From: Caldifarciminota bacterium UBA3073
Lineage (GTDB): Bacteria > Hydrothermota > UBA3073
Assembly (NCBI GenBank): GCA_002366725.1
Contig: DFBT01000005.1
Location: 31,467-38,756 of the forward strand
DNA: 7,290 nt
Reading direction: 5' to 3'
Both the position numbers and the translations under genes were made by a program. How positions within the stretch are numbered: position 1 is the first letter of the stretch; each line of letters begins with the position of its first letter. A model generated the notes under the pieces. The model was not told the origin of the DNA. It was given only the letters and a program-made list of their open reading frames with translations, and searched no databases. Below are positions 1 through 4,477 of the stretch, piece after piece.

Positions 1-136
1 AAATTAAACAGTGACTTGCCTGCCTGACGGTAGGCAGGTAAGAGACTCCAAAGAGACCTGGACAATTTTTCCCCTTTGAAATAAATACATAAGGAGTTTT
101 CTAAGAGTCTCGTGTAAGTCTCGTCAAAGTCCCTGT
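1..136. repeat. Degenerate copy of the inverted-repeat element
   Basis: This is a diverged copy of the element that is perfectly duplicated at 718-955. It matches in order: the left end (AAATTAAACAGTGACT against AAATTAAACAGGGACT), the AAGAGACTC-AAAGAGAC block, the T-rich centre, TTGAAATAAA, and the right end finishing in AAAGTCCCTGT at 136. Right-end AGTC cores start at 106, 117 and 128, exactly 11 bp apart. It differs by many substitutions and by about 20 extra bases at 17-38. It may begin before the window. No protein is encoded in it. Confidence 0.8.
17..38. repeat. Small palindrome inserted in the element's left arm
   Basis: Arms CCTGCCT (19-25) and AGGCAGG (32-38) are perfect 7-bp inverted repeats around GACGGT. 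In the two intact copies this stretch is only GC, so about 20 bp were gained here. It looks like a tiny nested palindromic repeat. I see no T-tract after it, so a terminator role is not supported. Confidence 0.6.
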
Positions 137-176
137 TGAATATGTTTATGTTCTTTAAATTCTTGTTCAAGTCCCC
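103..176. repeat. Left direct repeat flanking the GxxExxY gene
   Basis: This stretch matches 631-704 at a constant offset of 528 bp with no indel. It contains three AGTC cores (106, 117, 128), the AGTCCCTGT end, the shared TGTTCTTTAAATTC (149-162) and a final CAAGTC. Its first part is also the right end of the degenerate element at 1-136. The match fades after about 176, just before the Shine-Dalgarno of the enclosed gene. Confidence 0.75.
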
Positions 177-180
177 TTTT

Positions 181-188
181 AAAGGAGG
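181..188 (+). promoter_or_regulatory. Strong Shine-Dalgarno site of the GxxExxY gene
   Basis: AAAGGAGG ends three bases before the ATG at 192. It is a near-perfect anti-16S match and fixes the start, although the spacing is short. The core overlaps the self-complementary stretch CCTTTTAAAGG (175-185), so mild sequestration is possible. Confidence 0.75.
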
Positions 189-191
189 AAT

Positions 192-602
192 ATGAAATGG
201 GATGATTCGGAATATAGACCCCTAACTGACAAAATCATAAAGTCGTTTTATAGAGTTCACGACTCTCTTGGCCCCGGCTTGTTAGAAAAAGCATACCACA
301 ATGCGCTTATAATAGAGTTAAATAAATATTTTCAAGTTGATTCTGAGAAGGCATTTTCCGTTATATATGAAGGGCAAGGGGTTGGACAATATATACCAGA
401 CATCCTTGTTGAGAACAAGATTATAATTGAGGTCAAGGCGGTAAAAGAACTAACAGAAGATCATAAAGCACAGATAATATCACAACTGCGAGTTAGTAGA
501 ATGCTGATTGGTTTTCTCGCCAATTTTAGCAAAAAGGAAATAGAGTTTAAAAGGTTTGACAATTTTTATGAAATAGAAAAGAGAGGGCTAAGACTCGATT
601 AA
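192..602 (+). CDS. GxxExxY family protein (PDDEXK nuclease-like fold)
   Basis: This is a 136-residue protein of the GxxExxY family, and the length fits a full-length member. The naming motif is visible as GLLEKAY (residues 29-35), preceded by the typical VHDSLGP. A PDDEXK-like core follows: PD at 69-70, then IIIEVKA with E80 and K82, i.e. the D...ExK pattern of nuclease folds. The conserved H91, Q94 and LANF near the C-terminus are also present. The family is known to resemble the PDDEXK nuclease superfamily, but its activity and biological role are not established to my knowledge. There is no signal peptide or membrane segment. A strong Shine-Dalgarno supports ATG 192. By hand count, 241-600 is about 36% GC, lower than the sampled stretches of the other genes. 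The gene lies alone between two related 74-bp direct repeats (103-176 and 631-704), which suggests acquisition as a cassette. Family identity is confident; function is unknown. Confidence 0.9.
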   Translation: MKWDDSEYRPLTDKIIKSFYRVHDSLGPGLLEKAYHNALIIELNKYFQVDSEKAFSVIYEGQGVGQYIPDILVENKIIIEVKAVKELTEDHKAQIISQLRVSRMLIGFLANFSKKEIEFKRFDNFYEIEKRGLRLD

Positions 603-630
603 TGAACGAAAACAGGTGTATAAATTTTTT

Positions 631-717
631 AAGAGTCTCGTACAAGTCTCGTCAAAGTCCCTGTTAAATTAATTCCTGTTCTTTAAATTCTCATACAAGT
701 CTCGTCAAAGTCCCTGT
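631..717. repeat. Right direct repeat: two successive element right ends
   Basis: The first right end has AGTC cores at 634, 645 and 656 and finishes in AGTCCCTGT (656-664). A second right end follows, with cores at 698 and 709 and a one-mismatch core (ATTC) at 687, again on the 11-bp grid, finishing in AGTCCCTGT (709-717). Positions 631-704 mirror 103-176 on the other side of the GxxExxY gene. No clear left arm precedes either. ACAGG at 612-616 and GCTAAGACTC inside the end of the gene are faint left-arm-like matches only. Confidence 0.75.
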
Positions 718-836
718 AGGAAATTAAACAGGGACTGCTAAGAGACTCTAAAGAGACAAAGACATTTTTTTCTCTTGAAATAAAAACAAAGGAAATTTTT
801 TTAAGAGTCTCTTACAAGTCTCGTTAAAGTCCCTGT
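718..836. repeat. 119-bp tandem element, copy 1
   Basis: This is the first of two identical 119-bp copies. A 10-bp linker (AGGAAATTAA) precedes a 109-bp core bounded by perfect 9-bp inverted ends, ACAGGGACT (728-736) and AGTCCCTGT (828-836). The left arm has GACT, GACT and GACA at 733, 744 and 755. The right arm has AGTC at 806, 817 and 828. All spacings are 11 bp, so the arms are mirror images. The centre is AT-rich with two runs of seven T. There is no open reading frame of note. It resembles a small non-autonomous mobile element or a cluster of protein-binding sites. Confidence 0.9.
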
Positions 837-955
837 AGGAAATTAAACAGGGACTGCTAAGAGACTCTAAAGAGACAAAGACATTTTTTTCTCTTGAAAT
901 AAAAACAAAGGAAATTTTTTTAAGAGTCTCTTACAAGTCTCGTTAAAGTCCCTGT
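837..955. repeat. 119-bp tandem element, copy 2
   Basis: This copy is identical to 718-836 by base-by-base reading. The inverted ends are at 847-855 and 947-955. Left cores are at 852, 863 and 874; right cores at 925, 936 and 947. It ends 26 bp before the start codon of the formyltransferase-like gene, so any promoter for that gene must lie in or beside it. GATAAT (965-970) could be a -10 hexamer but has no convincing -35 and would leave almost no leader. Confidence 0.9.
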
Positions 956-981
956 AAAAATTTTGATAATTACCTAAAGAT

Positions 982-2046
982 ATGAATATACCTGCCATAT
1001 CGAGGTCGCGCACAGAGGGTACAATAAAAACTGCCCTCACCATATGGAGGCATAACACCTTAAGAGAACTCGGAAAAAGATTGGAGGATATATGGGGAGA
1101 TGAATTCGCATCGCTTTACGAATTCGGGAATGAACCCCTGAGATGCGCCGTTTTTGGCTCCGGAACCTTCTCCACCGGAAGATATGAAATATATATCGCG
1201 AGGGAGCTCGAGAAAGAACTGGGATGGGCACCCGTGAGATACACACTCGTGGTCACAAACAGTAAAAAAAGCAGGGCGGGTGAGGCAGCTGATGAATTCG
1301 GACTTCCCCTCGTGCAACTGGATTTTTCTTCCTGGTACAGGGAAAACTACGACTCCACATCTGAAAAGCCGATAAGTGAAACGAGCCTTTTCAAACCCGG
1401 GGAATTGATAGCTCAAAAATTCAACATAAGGGCAGAGTTTGATGGGGCATTACGGGATATAATAGAAAAATCTGGTGGGCTGCCCGACCTCATATCCTTG
1501 AGGGGATATAACTTTCCGGTGATGTATACCCTCCTCAGGAAAGAAAAAAAACTCATAGACGATACACACCCCGCTGATCTGAGTCTCACAGACCGAGCTG
1601 GAGTTCCACTCTGTCCGGGATGGCAGGTGGGGGCAGTGAGAAAAATGAGGAACTGCGGTTGCACAACTTTCCGGAGCAGTCTGATAGAGGTAAAACCCTT
1701 CTTTTCGGTCTCGGATGTCACCTCGCTCGATGCGGGTAAAATATACGCCCTCTCCCCGGGCATAAAGCCTCCATCATCCTGGAGCACAAAGAAAATACAG
1801 GAAAATATGAAACGCACAGAGGACTATTTTCTGTGCGCAATAAAGGCAACAGGATTATTTCCCTATATGTGGGGTATCTCAAAAAAGAAATACGAGGTAG
1901 AATATGTCACCAAAGAGGGAGAAGTGGTGACAAAAAGTCAGCCCGCCATCATCGTCGGCGAGCAAATAAGATGTGGGAGAAATGCATTTGGGGGAAATAT
2001 GAAAGATATTTCCCTGCCCGTGAGACCTACAACTTCTCCTTTTTAG
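982..2046 (+). CDS. Formyltransferase-fold (PurN/Fmt-like) protein, unknown substrate
   Basis: This 354-residue protein looks like a distant member of the formyltransferase family of glycinamide ribonucleotide and methionyl-tRNA formyltransferases. An N-terminal extension (1-52) precedes a Rossmann-like start, CAVFGSGTFSTG (55-66). TLVVTNSKKSRAGEAADEFG (88-107) is PurN-like. PDLISLRGYNF (168-178) corresponds to the PurN 'DlivLAGy' strand. The active-site region reads DDTHPADLS (193-201), then GCTTF (226-230) and SLDAGKIYALSP (248-259). His196 and Asp250 match two of the PurN catalytic triad Asn-His-Asp, but the Asn position holds Asp194. The C-terminal 60 residues are unassigned. ATG 982 is the first start after the in-frame stop at 967; the Shine-Dalgarno is weak. 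The gene overlaps the convergent PBP gene by 20 bp. The coding call is solid; the fold assignment is by eye and the substrate is unknown. Confidence 0.75.
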   Translation: MNIPAISRSRTEGTIKTALTIWRHNTLRELGKRLEDIWGDEFASLYEFGNEPLRCAVFGSGTFSTGRYEIYIARELEKELGWAPVRYTLVVTNSKKSRAGEAADEFGLPLVQLDFSSWYRENYDSTSEKPISETSLFKPGELIAQKFNIRAEFDGALRDIIEKSGGLPDLISLRGYNFPVMYTLLRKEKKLIDDTHPADLSLTDRAGVPLCPGWQVGAVRKMRNCGCTTFRSSLIEVKPFFSVSDVTSLDAGKIYALSPGIKPPSSWSTKKIQENMKRTEDYFLCAIKATGLFPYMWGISKKKYEVEYVTKEGEVVTKSQPAIIVGEQIRCGRNAFGGNMKDISLPVRPTTSPF

Positions 2047-4060
2047 ACTCCGCATCCAGCCTTCTGAAATCAAATCCCTTCCCGGGAGAATGAATATCGC
2101 AGGTCTCCTTCGGTTCTGTTCCTCTGATGAAAACCTCGTCTACAAGTTCCCTGCATCCCTCGACAGGAAGAAGACCGGACTCCTTACATACCCTGCATCT
2201 CACCACACCGGAAGGCATAATAAAATTACTTACGGGTTTGTCAGAAAGTGCCCTCTTCATAAACTCCGTCCATATTGGCAATGCAAGTGCCGCCCCCGTT
2301 CCTCCCTTCATAATGGTGTCGGGTTTGTCATGCCCAACCCATACACCGCAGATAAGTTCGGGTGTGAAGCCGATGAACCAGGCATCTTTCCACTCGTTTG
2401 TCGTCCCCGTTTTACCGGCAGCCGGTCTCCGAAATCCCATCCTCTTCATCCCCGATCCCGTTCCGTACTCTGCCACACTTTCGAGAAGCGATGTCATAAC
2501 ATAAGCCGTCTCTTCCCTCAAAACCCGTTCCTCATATGGTCTCGCCCCATACAACGCCTCATCTCTCTCGTTGGTGATCTTCTCTATGATGTACGGTTTT
2601 ACTCTATATCCACCGTTTGCAATTGTGGCATATCCCGTAACCATCTCCTGCAGAGTCACCGAATTTGAACCCAGTGCAAGTGAGATCACGGGTATGAGTT
2701 TTGTCTTTATCCCCATCATCCTCGCATATTTCACAACGGTTTCAGGACCTATGTCCAGTATAAGTCGAACGGAGGCAAGGTTTCTTGAATATGCAAATGC
2801 ATCTCTCAAAGAGATACTTCCGCGGAATGTGCCGTCATAATTTGAAGGGCTGTACACGGTGTCTTGAACTTCCACCTCGATTGGCTGGTCGAGAAGCTTA
2901 TATGTGGGTGGATATCCCCTATCAACTGCCGCCGTGTAAAGAAATGGCTTAAATGCAGAACCCGGCTGCCTGTATGCCTGTACGGCTCGATTAAATTGTG
3001 AGAGCCTGAAATCCCTTCCACCCACCATTGCCTTTATTTTTCCGGTGCGTGGGTCCATAGCGAACAACGCAACCTGAAGTGGGTTAGAAGAATCACTCTT
3101 CATGTTGTCTCTCTCCTCCAGTTTTTTAATCCAGATGTCTACCACCTCATCGGCGGTCTCCTGCATCTTCTTATCCGCGCAGGTATATATGGAGGCACCT
3201 CCACGATAAAACATATCACTGCCAAATCTTTCCCCGACATTTTTCCTTATTTCCTCCACCATGTAAGGTCCAACTCTTGAGTATTTATCATACTCCATAT
3301 TCACGCCGAGGGGAGAGTTCTTTGCCCTCTGTATTTCTATTGCGTCCGCTATACCCATCTCTTTCATAACTTCCAGTACAACAGCCCTTCTCTGTAATGC
3401 ATTTTCTGGATATTTAAGTGGGTCATAGTAGATAGGTGAGCTCGGCAATCCCACGAGTAGCGCACATTCAGACAGCGTGAGATCCCTCACACTCTTTCCA
3501 AAAAATTTCTTTGAAGCCGCCTCTATCCCATAACATCCACTTCCGTAATATATTTGATTTAGATACATCTCAAGTATCTCGTCCTTTGAGTATGTGCGTT
3601 CTATGCTCATCGTCAGAACGAACTCCTTTAACTTTCTCATATATGTGCGTTCGAGGCTTAAGAACATGCATCTTGCGAGTTGCTGACTTATCGTGGAACC
3701 ACCCCGGACTATCTTCCTTGCAAGTTTGTTCGAGACGAATGCCCTTCCTATGGAAAACGGATTGATACCCCAGTGTGAATAAAACTTCCTATCCTCCACG
3801 GCAATTGTCGTCTTTTTGACCATCGGGGGAGTATCCTTCAATTTGGTGGGTATCCTCATCTCGTTGTAAAACTCCGCCATTATCTCTCCGTTCTCATCGT
3901 ATACATAAGTTACAATGGGGGCAGTATATCTCTCCACCGCCTCAATTGGGGGAAGTGTCTTTTTTAAGGTGTGTAGCATCCCCACGAGCATACCCGTGGC
4001 AAATACATATATACCAACTGCAATCGTAAGGATGCCAAATATGGTCTTTCGAGTAATCAT
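2027..4060 (-). CDS. Class A penicillin-binding protein (PBP1A type)
   Basis: This bifunctional peptidoglycan synthase polymerises lipid II into glycan strands and cross-links the stem peptides. It is anchored in the cytoplasmic membrane with both domains outside. Numbered from ATG 4060 (677 aa), a membrane helix spans about residues 7-29. The GT51 glycosyltransferase domain shows EDRKFYSHWG (89-98), GGSTISQQ (120-127), RKLKE (142-146) and EMYLNQIYYG (164-173). The transpeptidase domain shows SAFK (368-371, nucleophile Ser368), SRN (425-427) and KTGT (550-553), so both activities look intact. The tail has four Cys (622, 625, 636, 654). The frame stays open upstream to a GTG at 4117, but that GTG lies in a decamer repeat. 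ATG 4060 gives the family-typical short cytoplasmic tail plus helix, though its Shine-Dalgarno (GAG) is weak. It is downstream of alaS on the same strand, and no promoter of its own was recognised. Confidence 0.95.
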   Translation of the reverse strand: MITRKTIFGILTIAVGIYVFATGMLVGMLHTLKKTLPPIEAVERYTAPIVTYVYDENGEIMAEFYNEMRIPTKLKDTPPMVKKTTIAVEDRKFYSHWGINPFSIGRAFVSNKLARKIVRGGSTISQQLARCMFLSLERTYMRKLKEFVLTMSIERTYSKDEILEMYLNQIYYGSGCYGIEAASKKFFGKSVRDLTLSECALLVGLPSSPIYYDPLKYPENALQRRAVVLEVMKEMGIADAIEIQRAKNSPLGVNMEYDKYSRVGPYMVEEIRKNVGERFGSDMFYRGGASIYTCADKKMQETADEVVDIWIKKLEERDNMKSDSSNPLQVALFAMDPRTGKIKAMVGGRDFRLSQFNRAVQAYRQPGSAFKPFLYTAAVDRGYPPTYKLLDQPIEVEVQDTVYSPSNYDGTFRGSISLRDAFAYSRNLASVRLILDIGPETVVKYARMMGIKTKLIPVISLALGSNSVTLQEMVTGYATIANGGYRVKPYIIEKITNERDEALYGARPYEERVLREETAYVMTSLLESVAEYGTGSGMKRMGFRRPAAGKTGTTNEWKDAWFIGFTPELICGVWVGHDKPDTIMKGGTGAALALPIWTEFMKRALSDKPVSNFIMPSGVVRCRVCKESGLLPVEGCRELVDEVFIRGTEPKETCDIHSPGKGFDFRRLDAESKKEKL

Positions 4061-4107
4061 AATCTCAGAATATGCGTTAACCACACCCCAACGCATCGTC
4101 GGAGCAG

Positions 4108-4127
4108 GGATGAGCACGGATGAACAC
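4108..4127. repeat. Decamer tandem repeat, two copies
   Basis: GGATGAGCAC is followed by GGATGAACAC, a 10-bp period with one mismatch. It lies just upstream of the PBP gene and contains the alternative GTG codon at 4117-4115, so the region above ATG 4060 looks intergenic. It is similar in style to the decamer pair at 7229-7248. Confidence 0.7.
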
Positions 4128-4140
4128 AGAACGTTACTGA

Positions 4141-4167
4141 AAAATCAAAACGACCCGCAAGCGGGTA
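4141..4167 (-). terminator. Possible intrinsic terminator downstream of alaS
   Basis: Read on the minus strand, ACCCG-CTTG-CGGGT forms a five-pair stem with a four-base loop (extendable to the perfect palindrome ACCCGCTTGCGGGT, 4154-4167), followed by CGTTTTGATTTTT. The stem is short, the T-tract is interrupted, and it lies about 310 nt after the alaS stop, so it may simply be another intergenic repeat. Confidence 0.3.
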
Positions 4168-4208
4168 CCCCGATCAAAAATCAAAATGACATATAAAAAT
4201 GCAAAAAT

Positions 4209-4279
4209 AGTTGGTAAGTTGGATAGTCTGTTAGTTGGTTTGATTCTAGCAAACTAACAAGCCAGCAAACTAATCATCT
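4209..4279. repeat. Low-complexity repeat with inverted parts
   Basis: The stretch is made of variants of AGTTGGT and TTAGTTGG. It then turns into the approximate complement, with AGCAAACTAA present twice (4248-4257 and 4264-4273). GTTAGTTGGTTTG (4230-4242) can pair imperfectly with CAAACTAAC (4250-4258). No T-tract follows, and no function is evident. Confidence 0.55.
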
Positions 4280-4296
4280 TTTTAATTTTTGATTTA

Positions 4297-4458
4297 TCCA
4301 TACGGATCTCATATCCATACGGATTCTGCGAACGAGTCTGTGACCTGTCCATACGGATCTTGAGACGGATAGTTTTGATATTTAAATTTTGATATTTGAT
4401 ATAAGAATGTTTATCGTCTCGTCCATTCCATACGGATCCTACGGAACGGATCTTGAGA
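4297..4458. repeat. TCCATACGGAT dispersed repeat cluster, four copies
   Basis: Copies start at 4297, 4314, 4348 and 4427. Three continue in TC and one in T. Related fragments are GAGACGGAT (4361-4369) and GGAACGGATCTTGAGATGG (4443-4461). CGGATCTTGAGA occurs at 4354-4365 and 4447-4458. The spacings are irregular (17, 34 and 79 bp), so this is not a CRISPR array. The cluster sits within 180 bp downstream of the alaS stop. Confidence 0.75.
4373..4400. repeat. 14-bp AT-rich tandem repeat, two copies
   Basis: TTTTGATATTT occurs at 4373-4383 and 4387-4397 with a 14-bp period (two times seven). It is embedded in the TCCATACGGAT cluster. It may be a decayed heptamer repeat like those upstream of alaS. 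Confidence 0.5.
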
Positions 4459-4477
4459 TGGTTTCTTAACGCACATT

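Larger units (their letters stand above)
4118..4477. other. Repeat-filled gap between alaS and the PBP gene
   Basis: I see no credible gene on either strand here. Contents in order: a direct repeat AAAAATCAAAAYGAC (4141-4155 and 4177-4191) around a GC-rich hairpin; a low-complexity block with self-complementary parts (4209-4279); four copies of TCCATACGGAT with related fragments (4297-4458); and an AT-rich 14-bp repeat (4373-4397). No promoter for the PBP gene was convincing on the minus strand. Confidence 0.6.

Noticed and set aside
631..955. CRISPR array from the AGTCTC-type repeats
   Set aside because: The cores recur every 11 bp within inverted arms and the larger unit is a perfect tandem duplication, so there are no unique spacers between conserved repeats.
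867..1058. 63-residue minus-strand reading frame across the tandem repeat
   Set aside because: It runs through repeat DNA and the start of the formyltransferase-like gene, has no recognisable domain, and has no plausible ribosome site.
1413..1817. 134-residue minus-strand reading frame
   Set aside because: It is antisense to the formyltransferase-like gene, whose motifs are clear. No family features were seen in it.
4061..4117. N-terminal extension of the PBP from GTG 4117
   Set aside because: The GTG lies in a decamer repeat without a Shine-Dalgarno site, and starting at ATG 4060 gives the usual short tail plus membrane helix.
4297..4458. CRISPR array
   Set aside because: The repeated word is only about 11-13 bp, the spacings are irregular (17, 34, 79 bp), and no cas gene is nearby.
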